Part shown: in pieces, positions 1 to 7,479 of the stretch
Position numbering within the stretch: the stretch's first letter is position 1
How the letters are laid out: each line of letters opens with the position of its first letter
Assembly (NCBI RefSeq): GCF_003369565.1
Contig: NZ_PIOD01000021.1
Span: forward strand, 1 to 64,000
Length of the DNA stretch: 64,000 bases
Reading direction: 5' to 3'
Origin: Oceanobacillus chungangensis
GTDB taxonomy: Bacteria > Bacillota > Bacilli > Bacillales > Amphibacillaceae
Translations under genes and position numbers: made by a program
Notes under the pieces: generated by a model
Seen by the model: only the letters and a program-made list of their open reading frames with translations
The model's database searches: none
Told to the model about the DNA's origin: nothing

Positions 1-62
1 AGATTTCCATATAAATATTCGGTAACAAGCTTTATTTTAAATTCCTCACTATATTTGGCCAT
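1..62 (-). CDS. IS3-family transposase OrfA, N-terminal 20 codons (cut by window edge)
   Basis: Starting at ATG 62 on the minus strand the codons read MAKYSEEFKIKLVTEYLYG, the typical first helix of IS3/IS150 OrfA, the helix-turn-helix subunit that binds the element ends. The rest of OrfA and OrfB lies outside the window. It sits directly inside the inverted repeat described for the IS end, as expected. Confidence 0.75.
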   Translation of the reverse strand, partial: MAKYSEEFKIKLVTEYLYGN

Positions 63-114
63 AAAAACACCCCCAAAAGTCAGTTTTTAACTCTAACTTT
101 TGGGGGTCGGTACC
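1..114 (-). mobile_element. Truncated end of an IS3-family (IS150-like) insertion sequence
   Basis: A perfect 12-bp inverted pair, ACCCCCAAAAGT at 69-80 and ACTTTTGGGGGT at 96-107, lies in front of a transposase OrfA start. Read on the minus strand, the end runs GGTACCGACCCCCAAAAGTT, which resembles the terminal repeat of IS150-group elements as I remember it. The outer boundary is estimated at about 112-115. The element continues past the left edge, so its target duplication cannot be seen. Confidence 0.7.
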
Positions 115-216
115 CTTTCGGTCTGTTTTTTGGTTTATTTATTTACTTATATCAAGCAGGCCTATTAATTACTTATCCGATCACTTACACTTCTAAATCA
201 TTTCAACATACTAGTA

Positions 217-996
217 CTATTCTTTTAGTTGGGCGAGCATACTCGAATCTATCGTAAGCAAATCTTTACTTTTAAGATTTGTTTTTTTGGAATAGTTGTT
301 TATTAAATAATACCCTACACAATACCCTAACATTGTTGGATAATTTGCCAGACCAAATAATAATCTCTCGTATTTTCGATCTGTTCTTGAAAGATTTCGA
401 TTTGGGAAAATGTGGGTTTGCCACATTTTCTCTAACATATTTTCTGAATAATTAGATGTCCACCGCGCGACATAATCCTCACCATACTTTTCAAATACAG
501 CATGTTCCGCTAAACCTTCCATGATAATGGTATCGAGTAATACATACTCTTTTTCTTTCTTATCATATCGCATTAATCGACAAACATGATTATATTCATG
601 GGTCAACAATGCATTAATTTCTTTTTGTTTATTTTCCGGAGAAATAAATAAAAAGATTTTATCATGGAAAGCTAAACCAGACTTACGATTAAAGTTACGA
701 ATTAAAGTTCGATTAGTCGATTCTGAAGGAAAGATAAATACTGGTATGTCTGGTCCGCCCCAATATTTCTGCAGTATTCTCAGCTCTCTCTCTACCATTT
801 TCCAAACTCCATTATTTTGTAGGTCTTTTACCTGTTCCACACCTCTGCTTAATGGGCGATACATCCCATGAATTGTTAAGTATTGATATATATCATATGC
901 TGATTCATCGTCAAAATATGGCGTTATTTTTTCACACATTTCAATAGGATTATCATAAGAATCGAGTAGCCATCTGTCCGTTCTGATAATGCTCAT
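217..996 (-). CDS. DUF2268 putative Zn-dependent protease (YjaZ-like)
   Basis: The 259-aa protein has a zincin motif HEYNH near residue 133 followed about 28 residues later by MEGLAEH, where the Glu would be the third zinc ligand. This matches the DUF2268 family of putative metalloproteases; B. subtilis YjaZ is about the same length. No signal peptide or membrane helix is visible, so it is probably cytoplasmic. The substrate is unknown. The gene stands alone, about 100 bp from the truncated insertion sequence, but the frame is intact, so that insertion did not break it. Confidence 0.8.
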   Translation of the reverse strand: MSIIRTDRWLLDSYDNPIEMCEKITPYFDDESAYDIYQYLTIHGMYRPLSRGVEQVKDLQNNGVWKMVERELRILQKYWGGPDIPVFIFPSESTNRTLIRNFNRKSGLAFHDKIFLFISPENKQKEINALLTHEYNHVCRLMRYDKKEKEYVLLDTIIMEGLAEHAVFEKYGEDYVARWTSNYSENMLEKMWQTHIFPNRNLSRTDRKYERLLFGLANYPTMLGYCVGYYLINNYSKKTNLKSKDLLTIDSSMLAQLKE

Positions 997-1143
997 TATT
1001 ACACCGCCCTTTTCTTATATCTATCACTAAATTATGCTGGTTTATGGAATAAGTTCAAACAGTCTTAGGCTGCTTCACTTATTCTGAATTTGACCTTTGC
1101 ATAAAATATTGGAGAATCTCTAAACAAAGGGAGTGTATATAAA

Positions 1144-1368
1144 ATGTTTCCACCGAGACAAAGACGTCCACAATACCCATATCCTCGTACAAGATATCAG
1201 AGACCAAGAATACAACGGGGGCAGGCCCCTAATAATCTACGTCTCTCAACTCTATTTCAAGATAATGAAGGTAAATTTGATGTTAACCGTATCTTTACAT
1301 CTATTAATCAAATGGAGAAGACTTACAAACAAGTAAGTCCATTTATTTCGAAGTTTATGAAACGTTAG
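1144..1368 (+). CDS. YppG/YqfQ-like small protein
   Basis: This 74-aa basic protein is preceded by AAAGGGAGTG nine to ten bases before ATG 1144. It begins MFPPRQRRPQ, is rich in Pro, Arg, Tyr and Gln, and ends in a segment of the type FDVNRIFTSINQMEKTYKQVSP. That tail resembles the C-terminal part of YppG/YqfQ family proteins of Bacillaceae, whose role is unknown. An overlapping ORF from 1133 in another frame is judged a shadow because the ribosome site fits this frame. Family assignment is from memory of the pattern and is moderate. Confidence 0.65.
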   Translation: MFPPRQRRPQYPYPRTRYQRPRIQRGQAPNNLRLSTLFQDNEGKFDVNRIFTSINQMEKTYKQVSPFISKFMKR

Positions 1369-1407
1369 CGTAACATATATTTACAATTGGGAGGGAGTTG
1401 CATAGGA

Positions 1408-2118
1408 TTGATCTACACGTATATGGATTTTTTGGCATCATTCGGGGTTGGCGGTGCACATCCCGGAGGTCTTCAACTAACGAAACATATACTCTCTACT
1501 GAAAATGTCGATGCTACAAAACATATATTAGATGCTGGCTGCGGCACTGGACAAACCGCTTCATTCATTGCAGAAAACTACGCTTGCCCATTAACTGCAA
1601 TAGATAAAAATAATCTAATGTTGGAGAAAGCAAACAAGCGGTTCTCGTCACTTAGTTTGCCAATCCGTGCTGAATATGCTGATATAGAACAATTGCAATT
1701 CGATGATGAATCCTTTGACCTTGTTCTTTCCGAGTCTGTTCTAGCATTTACAACTATCCCTGTTGCATTAAACGAGTTAAAACGAGTACTAAAGCCAGGT
1801 GGTACACTTATTGCAGTTGAAATCGTATTAGAACAGCAGCTTCCAGAAAGCGAATGGAGAGCGATAACTGAGTTTTATGGATTTACTCAATTACTCACTG
1901 ATTCAAGCTGGGATAACCTATTAAAGCAAGCAGGGTTCAGGCAAATTATTATTGAACCTTTTAACTATGAGATAGACAAAGATAATGTGGAAAATGCCCC
2001 AGACTTCTCCCCTTCCGATAACATTGATGATCAATTAATTAAGATCTTGGATAATCACCAGCATTTATCGAAAAAATACAAGAATATATTGGGGTTCCGT
2101 GTCTTCAGATGTTCGTAA
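1408..2118 (+). CDS. Class I SAM-dependent methyltransferase
   Basis: The Rossmann methyltransferase signature DAGCGTGQT lies near residue 42 and the acidic motif II IDKNN about 20 residues further, followed by the post-motif region LKPGGTLIAVE. The N-terminus FLASFGVGGAHPGG is typical of a Bacillaceae subgroup of small-molecule methyltransferases. The ribosome site GGGAGGGAG at 1389-1397 fits TTG 1408 (spacing 10); a TTG at 1387 would lie on top of it, so I chose 1408, giving 236 aa. The substrate is unknown. A terminator follows. Confidence 0.8.
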   Translation: MIYTYMDFLASFGVGGAHPGGLQLTKHILSTENVDATKHILDAGCGTGQTASFIAENYACPLTAIDKNNLMLEKANKRFSSLSLPIRAEYADIEQLQFDDESFDLVLSESVLAFTTIPVALNELKRVLKPGGTLIAVEIVLEQQLPESEWRAITEFYGFTQLLTDSSWDNLLKQAGFRQIIIEPFNYEIDKDNVENAPDFSPSDNIDDQLIKILDNHQHLSKKYKNILGFRVFRCS

Positions 2119-2140
2119 CAATATCATATATTCATCAATG

Positions 2141-2172
2141 AAGCCCCAGTTTTATATACTGGGCTTTTTATT
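2141..2172 (+). terminator. Intrinsic terminator after the methyltransferase gene
   Basis: AAGCCCCAG and CTGGGCTT pair around a TTTTATATA loop, with one bulged C, followed by TTTTATTTTTT. Confidence 0.8.
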
Positions 2173-2281
2173 TTTTATGCTACACTTTTGTATGAAATTA
2201 GTTAGCGTTATGATGATATTAAGCGTCATCCTTTAATGAGAAGATATTAGCCATATCAAAAATGAAGAAGGAAGTTGATTC

Positions 2282-2516
2282 ACAATTGGAATAGTTGGAG
2301 AAATGCTATATGTTACAATAGGTGCACCAATGCCATGGATGCTTGGTCCTTTCTAGTTTTTTAAACGTTGTTCCTGGTGGACTTGACCAAATGGAGATAA
2401 TCCAAGCAGGTGTAACAATTGTAACCGCATTTTAGTTGTTCCGAATTTTATTTTTATCCGTAATTATCATCCCATTTGTGAAGCTCGTCATAAACCATAG
2501 AAGCAAGAAAGAATAA
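2282..2516 (+). pseudogene. Remnant of an AbrB-family (PF05145-like) membrane protein
   Basis: Two reading frames together give pieces of one protein: IVGEMLYVTIGAPMPWMLGP, a stop and frame change near 2354, then VVPGGLDQMEII and, after another stop, LFRILFLSVIIIPFVKLV. GAPMPWxLGP and PGGLDQM are hallmarks of the AbrB-duplication membrane proteins, which are about 350 aa. Here most of the gene is deleted and two in-frame stops remain. This is a decayed gene, seen directly; the family name rests on recognised motifs. Confidence 0.7.
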
Positions 2517-2572
2517 CCGTGAAAGTTGAAAATGGAGGGTGGTATTATTTTTAAAACCCTATCTTTTATTAA

Positions 2573-2621
2573 TTGACACTAATACTAACCGCTGGTTACA
2601 ATATAACCAGTGGTTAGTATT
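2573..2621 (+). promoter_or_regulatory. Promoter with overlapping TetR-type operator
   Basis: TTGACA (2573-2578) and TACAAT (2597-2602) are 18 bp apart. An inverted repeat with 18-bp arms (2581-2598 and 2604-2621, one mismatch, 5-bp spacer) covers the spacer, the -10 box and the start region. The repeat core CTAACC-CTGGTTA is positioned for autorepression by the TetR protein encoded just downstream. Confidence 0.8.
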
Positions 2622-2657
2622 AGCAAAATAATATTAGATATGGAGATGATAATCATC

Positions 2658-3293
2658 ATGGGTAATAAGCAATCACAACGAGCAGAAGAAACAAAAAAGG
2701 CAATTCTTTCTGCTGCTGGGAAGCTCTTTGCTAATAAAGGATATGATGCTGTTTCGATGAGAGAAATTGCAAAACAAGCGAAGTGTTCTCATACTACTAT
2801 CTATATTTATTTCAAGGATAAGGAATCATTACTACACCAACTCTCTATGCCTTCACTTACAAAATTAAAACAAACGATGAACAAAATCGCTGAAGCAAAT
2901 TCCTTACCGCCAGAAGAGAAATTAAAAGAAATTAGCAATCAATTCATTCAATTTTGTCTTCATAATAAAAACTTATATACCATTTTTATTAATGCTAAAT
3001 CTGCACGTGTAGATGAACAAAAACCAGAACTGGAAATTAATCAGATACGGTTGGAGATTTTTAGCATCATGAAAAACCTACTCGGTGAATGTCTTTCACT
3101 TCCAAATAATGATTACTTATTAGCCTACTCACGTATTTTTTTCTATAACTTATATGGTATTTTAAGTACTTATTCTTATCAGCATGAGCCTACCGAAGTA
3201 CTATTTGAACGATTAATTCCAACATTCGAGCTATCAGTGGAGATTCTTATTTCAGGATTTAGAGCAAATTTAAAACTAGGAGTGGAAAAATAA
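2658..3293 (+). CDS. TetR/AcrR family transcriptional regulator
   Basis: The 211-aa protein has a canonical N-terminal TetR helix-turn-helix: AILSAAGKLFANKGYDAVSM, then REIAKQAKCSHTTIYIYFKDKESLL (residues about 13-60). The C-terminal half is an all-helical ligand domain of the kind with no recognisable specificity. ATG 2658 is preferred over an upstream ATG at 2610 because GGAGATGAT lies in front of it and because 2610 falls inside the operator. Its stop overlaps the start of the MBL hydrolase (TAATG), so the two form an operon that the repressor probably controls through the upstream palindrome. Confidence 0.9.
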   Translation: MGNKQSQRAEETKKAILSAAGKLFANKGYDAVSMREIAKQAKCSHTTIYIYFKDKESLLHQLSMPSLTKLKQTMNKIAEANSLPPEEKLKEISNQFIQFCLHNKNLYTIFINAKSARVDEQKPELEINQIRLEIFSIMKNLLGECLSLPNNDYLLAYSRIFFYNLYGILSTYSYQHEPTEVLFERLIPTFELSVEILISGFRANLKLGVEK

Positions 3294-3973
3294 TGAAGGC
3301 TAAAAGAGTTTCCAAACATATCTGGAGTTTAAAAAGCTGGATTCCCTTCCCCATTCATGTCTGGGTTGTTATTGATGAAGAAGGACTTACGTTAGTTGAT
3401 GCTGGGATACCAATGATGGCTAAAGGAATTATGAAGTTTATTAAACAACTGGAACCGCTTCGACTAAATCGAATTGTTCTTACACATGGTCATTCTGATC
3501 ATATTGGCTCTTTAAAACCAATACTTAAATATAGGAATGTTCCTGTCTATGCACATCAAAATGAGATTCCATTTATGGAAGGTGATATGCTCTACCCAAG
3601 ACGAAAGAAATTTGAAGTAAATGTTGAAAAAGGAATCGCTCAGCCGCTACAGATCAATGACCAAGACGAAATATTAACTATTTCCGGGCTTACCCCTTAT
3701 TTAACTCCCGGGCATTCGCCTGGACATGTCGTATATTACCACAGCGAGGATCAAGTTTTACTGGCAGGAGATTTATTTACATCAAGGAATGGAAAGCTGA
3801 AAAAGCCAATATCCATGTTTACTGGTGATATGAACGAAGCAGTAAAAAGCAGCATGATTCTCAGGAAATTAAAACCTAAGCAGCTAGAGGTTTGCCATGG
3901 TAACACTGTCTTTCACCCTGCGAATCAACTTGAAGCTTATCTTCAACAATTCGGAAAAGATGGAACGAATTAA
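3293..3973 (+). CDS. MBL-fold metallo-hydrolase
   Basis: The 226-aa protein carries the dinuclear metal motif HGHSDH near residue 65, then GHSPGH, the bridging aspartate in LLAGDLF and a late His in CHGNTVF. These define the metallo-beta-lactamase fold of small cytoplasmic hydrolases (glyoxalase II, lactonase or thioesterase-like). The substrate cannot be read from sequence. It is translationally coupled to the TetR gene, suggesting that the regulator senses its substrate or product. A second, longer MBL hydrolase of this style lies at 51.5 kb. Confidence 0.85.
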   Translation: MKAKRVSKHIWSLKSWIPFPIHVWVVIDEEGLTLVDAGIPMMAKGIMKFIKQLEPLRLNRIVLTHGHSDHIGSLKPILKYRNVPVYAHQNEIPFMEGDMLYPRRKKFEVNVEKGIAQPLQINDQDEILTISGLTPYLTPGHSPGHVVYYHSEDQVLLAGDLFTSRNGKLKKPISMFTGDMNEAVKSSMILRKLKPKQLEVCHGNTVFHPANQLEAYLQQFGKDGTN

Positions 3974-4028
3974 GTTTTTTTAAAAGGTCATTTCTATTCG
4001 ATTTCAAACTTGAAAGGTTGTGTGTTGC

Positions 4029-4379
4029 TTGATTATTATACAATATGCTCTCTTTGGATTATTATTTTGCTTAGAGGTGGCAGGACTTATCGCATTTTTC
4101 TACTGGGGATTTCATTTGGACAGAGGACTTTTCTTTAAATTTCTTTTCGGAGTAGGTACTCCAGTATTAGTAGCGATCTTCTGGGGATTATATCTTGCCC
4201 CTAAAGCTTCTTACCCAGTAACAGACCCGATGTTCTCAATACTCCAAATTATGGTTTTCAGTTTAGCCGCTGCCGCATTACATTTTTCTGGTAAAAGCAT
4301 ACTTGGAGTAACTTTTCTAATAACGGTACTTTTAACGAAGTTTTTTATCTTTGTATTAGAGTTCAGCCGTGGTATATAA
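4029..4379 (+). CDS. YrdB-like (DUF2568) membrane protein
   Basis: This protein of about 116 aa has four predicted membrane helices (residues about 3-22, 32-52, 64-85 and 90-110). The pattern FYWGFHLDRG, then LAPKASYPVTDP between the second and third helices, fits the YrdB/DUF2568 family, whose function is unknown. I chose TTG 4029, eleven bases after AAAGGT; a GTG at 4020 lies too close to that site. It follows the MBL gene by about 55 bp and may be the third gene of the TetR operon. Confidence 0.7.
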   Translation: MIIIQYALFGLLFCLEVAGLIAFFYWGFHLDRGLFFKFLFGVGTPVLVAIFWGLYLAPKASYPVTDPMFSILQIMVFSLAAAALHFSGKSILGVTFLITVLLTKFFIFVLEFSRGI

Positions 4380-4424
4380 ATCTTTCTAAAATACAGTGAA
4401 ATACAAATGTTGGACTTCATTTTA

Positions 4425-4490
4425 CCCCGCATGTAACGGGCAGTAAGACCCCCGCCTAACCAATTTGCGGACGTAAGGAAGGTTAGGGGG
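4425..4490. repeat. Palindromic intergenic element of unknown role
   Basis: Two hairpins follow each other: CCCG/CGGG (4426-4429 and 4437-4440) and CCTAACC/GGTTAGG (4455-4461 and 4481-4487), the latter extended by C- and G-runs. There is no strong U-tract. The composition (CCCCGC, AACGGGCAGTAAGAC) differs from the AT-rich neighbours and suggests a dispersed intergenic element, but no second copy exists in this window. Confidence 0.4.
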
Positions 4491-4526
4491 ATAATTATTT
4501 CTTCCCCCACTGATTGAAGCATCACT

Positions 4527-4685
4527 TTATCTTTTACGTTTATTTTTCTTATTATTCAAATTTAAGAACTCACTTTCGTTTTCACTTGCAATTTCCACAT
4601 CACGCTTCGGACTTGTATCATATTTAATTCCGTGGTTTTTCTGTCTACCCTTATCTTTATTACGATTCTTATTTTCTTCTGACAT
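4527..4685 (-). CDS. Small basic hypothetical protein (52 aa)
   Basis: This short gene has GGAGG seven to eight bases before ATG 4685 and encodes a very hydrophilic 52-aa peptide beginning MSEENKNRNKDKGRQKNHG and ending NNKKNKRKR. The length, lack of hydrophobic stretches and Asn/Lys/Arg richness are like small spore-associated proteins of Bacillaceae, but I recognise no named family. It stands alone between the YrdB-like gene and HxlR. Confidence 0.7.
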   Translation of the reverse strand: MSEENKNRNKDKGRQKNHGIKYDTSPKRDVEIASENESEFLNLNNKKNKRKR

Positions 4686-4849
4686 GCAATAAACCTCCAA
4701 TCGATATTTTCAAGCAGAACTTCTTGATTATCATATCCAAAATTAACATTCTTATGTTAATTGCTTATATTAAACAAAGATGAAAATAAAGCATTCAAAG
4801 ATCCATTATCGTAAAATGCAACGAGCTTTACTAAACATCCTTTAAATCA

Positions 4850-4893
4850 AAAAAGAGTATGCTTCCACATCATTGTGAAATACATACTCTTTC
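4850..4893 (-). terminator. Bidirectional-looking terminator after hxlR-type gene
   Basis: AAAGAGTATG (4852-4861) pairs with CATACTCTTT (4883-4892). On the minus strand the stem is followed by TTTTTTGATTT. Confidence 0.8.
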
Positions 4894-4905
4894 AGAATCT
4901 TTTGC

Positions 4906-5274
4906 TTACTCCCCACTAGCCGTTTCCTTTTTTAAATTTTCATTTTGTTTCTGCAACTTATGAAGAGTGTGCTTCGTTCCCCATTCATGCATTGCTTCTA
5001 ATATTGGTTCTAAACTTTTACCATATTCCGTAATCGAATATTCCACCTTTGGCGGTACTTGTGGGTAGACTACACGTTCAATGATATCTTCATCCTCTAG
5101 CTCACGTAGTTGTTTCGTAAGCATTTTCTGTGTAATCCCTTGTATATTGCGTTTCAACTCACTAAACCGTTTTGTGCCCTCTTGAAGTAAATGTAACAAA
5201 ATAATTGGTTTCCATTTCCCAACCAAAATTCCTAAGGCATCCTCTACACGACAATTTTCCGGTGACTTTTCCAT
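4906..5274 (-). CDS. HxlR-family transcriptional regulator
   Basis: The 122-aa winged-helix protein has the HxlR/YodB signature: an N-terminal Cys ([20 protein letters not shown]), then [29 protein letters not shown] and a wing with [14 protein letters not shown]. Cys8 is placed where YodB-type regulators sense thiol-reactive electrophiles or quinones. It is divergent from an LLM oxidoreductase and a flavin reductase gene, the usual arrangement of an HxlR regulator and its target. Direct control of that pair is inference. Confidence 0.88.
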   Translation of the reverse strand: MEKSPENCRVEDALGILVGKWKPIILLHLLQEGTKRFSELKRNIQGITQKMLTKQLRELEDEDIIERVVYPQVPPKVEYSITEYGKSLEPILEAMHEWGTKHTLHKLQKQNENLKKETASGE

Positions 5275-5586
5275 TTAACATTCTCCTTAGTATCTTTTTT
5301 AACACTATATCAAATAAAATCTATATATCTAAATTACTCTATATAGTTAATTCTAGCATTCCGGCGATAATATTAACAGTTAGGAAAAATCGTTCGTTTA
5401 TCCTTCATTTAGGCCTTTGACACGCTGTTAACAATACTTTTTCGTATATAATTGTTATTGGGTTATAATTGTCAATTAGTATCTTTTTATATACTATGCC
5501 ACTTAAAAGTACATACTTAAATCATTTCATGTTATGTACTATACTTATATTAATAATATGAAATAAGGAAAGTAGATGAATAATAG
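5275..5586. promoter_or_regulatory. Divergent control region between hxlR-type gene and LLM operon
   Basis: This 312-bp gap carries no gene. Near the LLM gene there are several AGTAT/ATACT half-sites: AGTATCTTTTTATATACT around 5479-5496, AGTACATACT, and ATGTACTATACTTA. Such inverted half-sites are plausible HxlR operators. The LLM promoter was not assigned with certainty. Confidence 0.45.
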
Positions 5587-6642
5587 ATGGAAAAATATCG
5601 AATAGATCAAAGGAAAGGTTTAGAATTTGGGATTTATTCATTAGGGGATCACATACCAGATCCTAATACAGGAAAACGTATTTCAGCTGAACAACGTATT
5701 CATGAAATTATTGAATTAGCTAAAATCGCAGAGCAAGCTGGAATAGATTTCTTTAGTGTCGGTGAAAGTCATCAAGAGTATTTTACAACACAAGCACATT
5801 CTGTAGTTCTAGCTGCTATTGCTCAAGCAACTGAGAAAATTAAAATTGCAAGTTCATCGACGATTATTAGTACCTCTGATCCAGTGCGAGTCTATGAGGA
5901 TTTTGCCACGATTGATTTGATTTCCAAAGGACGTGCTGAGATTATTGCAGGTCGTGCATCACGAGTAGGGCTATTCGATTTACTAGGCTATAACCTTAAA
6001 GATTATGAAGAGCTATATGAAGAAAAATTCGAGTTACTACTGAAAATTAATGAAGAAGAATCGGTCAATTGGAGCGGACAATTCCGTGCACCATTAAAAG
6101 ATGCTAACGTTATTCCGCGTCCCAAAGCTGGCTACCTACCAATATGGCGTGCTGTCGGGGGTCCGCCTGCAAGTGCGATAAAGGCTGGATATGCAGGAGT
6201 ACCAATGTTTCTTGCTACCTTAGGAGGTCCCGTTACTAGCTTTAAGTATTCCATTGATGCTTATCGTGAAGCTGCTCGTCAGAATGGTCACAACGCTAAA
6301 GAGCTTCCAATTGCAACAGCTGGACTATTCTATACAGCTGAAACAACACAACAAGCACAAAAAGAATATTATCCATATATTAATGAAGGAATGAAAGTTA
6401 CAAACGGCAGAGGATATCCGAAACAACAATTCGCTCAAGGTGCAGATCCAAGAGATGTTCTGAATATTGGTAGCCCACAACAAATTATTGAAAAAATACT
6501 ATATCAGCACGAACAATTTGGCCATCAGCGGTATATTGCCCAAATGGATTTCGGTGGTGTACCCTTTGACAAATTAAGAAAAAATATTGAGTTGATTGGT
6601 ACAGAAATTTTACCAGCAATAAAGAAACATACTGCGAAATAA
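5587..6642 (+). CDS. LLM-class flavin-dependent oxidoreductase
   Basis: The 351-aa protein is a luciferase-like (beta/alpha)8-barrel monooxygenase. It starts with FGIYSLGDHIPDP and continues FFSVGESHQEYF, IKIASSSTIISTSDPVRVYE and ISKGRAEIIAGRAS, all typical of the FMN-dependent LLM superfamily. Members use reduced flavin supplied by a partner reductase to oxidise small organics. The FMN reductase gene begins 18 bp after its stop, so the pair is probably a two-component monooxygenase. The substrate is unknown, and the HxlR neighbour hints at an electrophile or quinone response. Confidence 0.88.
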   Translation: MEKYRIDQRKGLEFGIYSLGDHIPDPNTGKRISAEQRIHEIIELAKIAEQAGIDFFSVGESHQEYFTTQAHSVVLAAIAQATEKIKIASSSTIISTSDPVRVYEDFATIDLISKGRAEIIAGRASRVGLFDLLGYNLKDYEELYEEKFELLLKINEEESVNWSGQFRAPLKDANVIPRPKAGYLPIWRAVGGPPASAIKAGYAGVPMFLATLGGPVTSFKYSIDAYREAARQNGHNAKELPIATAGLFYTAETTQQAQKEYYPYINEGMKVTNGRGYPKQQFAQGADPRDVLNIGSPQQIIEKILYQHEQFGHQRYIAQMDFGGVPFDKLRKNIELIGTEILPAIKKHTAK

Positions 6643-6660
6643 GGAAAGGACATGATAAAA

Positions 6661-7227
6661 ATGAAAATCGTTGGGATTTCCGGCTCAAATGTCGGATCTA
6701 AAACTAGAACGGCAATAAACTATACTATTAAGGATTTAGTTGAAAATTATCCTGATGTTGAAGTGGTGTTACTAGATCTAGCAGATTATACTATTCAGTT
6801 TAGTGATGGACGTAACTATCTTGAATATGAAGGTGACACTAAGTATGTTGCGCAAACTATAATGGAAGCAGATGCGATTATTATCGGGACACCAATATTC
6901 CAGGCGTCCATTCCTGCAACATTGAAAAATATTTTTGACTTACTTCCAGTAGATGCACTACGCGACAAAGTAGTCAGCATGCTTGTGACTGCAGGTTCAC
7001 CGAAGCATTATCTGATTGCTGAACAGCAATTAAAGCCGATTTTATCTTATATGAAGGCAGTGTTGGTGCAAACATATGTGTTTATCGAAGAAAAAGACTT
7101 CTATCGAAATGAAATCATCAATGATGATATATTATTCCGAATCAACCTTTTAGTCGAAGATACGGTTGTTTTATTAGAAACATATACAAAGATTCGGGAA
7201 GCAAAAGAAGCAGAATATGGTTTTTAA
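6661..7227 (+). CDS. NADPH-dependent FMN reductase family protein
   Basis: This protein of 188 aa has the flavodoxin-like phosphate loop GISGSNVGSKTRT at its N-terminus and the flavin-binding stretch IIIGTPIFQASIPATLKNIFDLLP about 75 residues later. The family reduces FMN with NAD(P)H. I chose ATG 6661: the upstream ATG 6652 lies one base after AAGGAAAGGA, whereas 6661 has a spacing of about 10. Co-transcription with the LLM oxidoreductase points to reduced FMN supply for that enzyme. Confidence 0.85.
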   Translation: MKIVGISGSNVGSKTRTAINYTIKDLVENYPDVEVVLLDLADYTIQFSDGRNYLEYEGDTKYVAQTIMEADAIIIGTPIFQASIPATLKNIFDLLPVDALRDKVVSMLVTAGSPKHYLIAEQQLKPILSYMKAVLVQTYVFIEEKDFYRNEIINDDILFRINLLVEDTVVLLETYTKIREAKEAEYGF

Positions 7228-7479
7228 GAGAGCAGAACGCAATTAGAAGCGCCTTAGTTATATAGAATGTTATTACTACAGGCATATTATAATTAAATTC
7301 ATTACTTCCATCTATGGTAAGTTACCTGCTTTTCCACTATAATAAATTGTTGGTAATAATAATTGGAGAACGATTCTAGAAGAATAGCTTATTAAGAGAC
7401 TTAGTAATCCCTCCAACAATGAACGATAGGATAATTTATTATTAGAAAGACGCTTTATTTTTCATGGAGGTATAATTAA

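Noticed and set aside
7228-7479. Possible antibiotic-responsive attenuator before the ABC-F gene
   Set aside because: A TTGGAG/CTCCAA pair and an 8-codon ORF exist, but no good ribosome site or terminator/antiterminator switch could be drawn.
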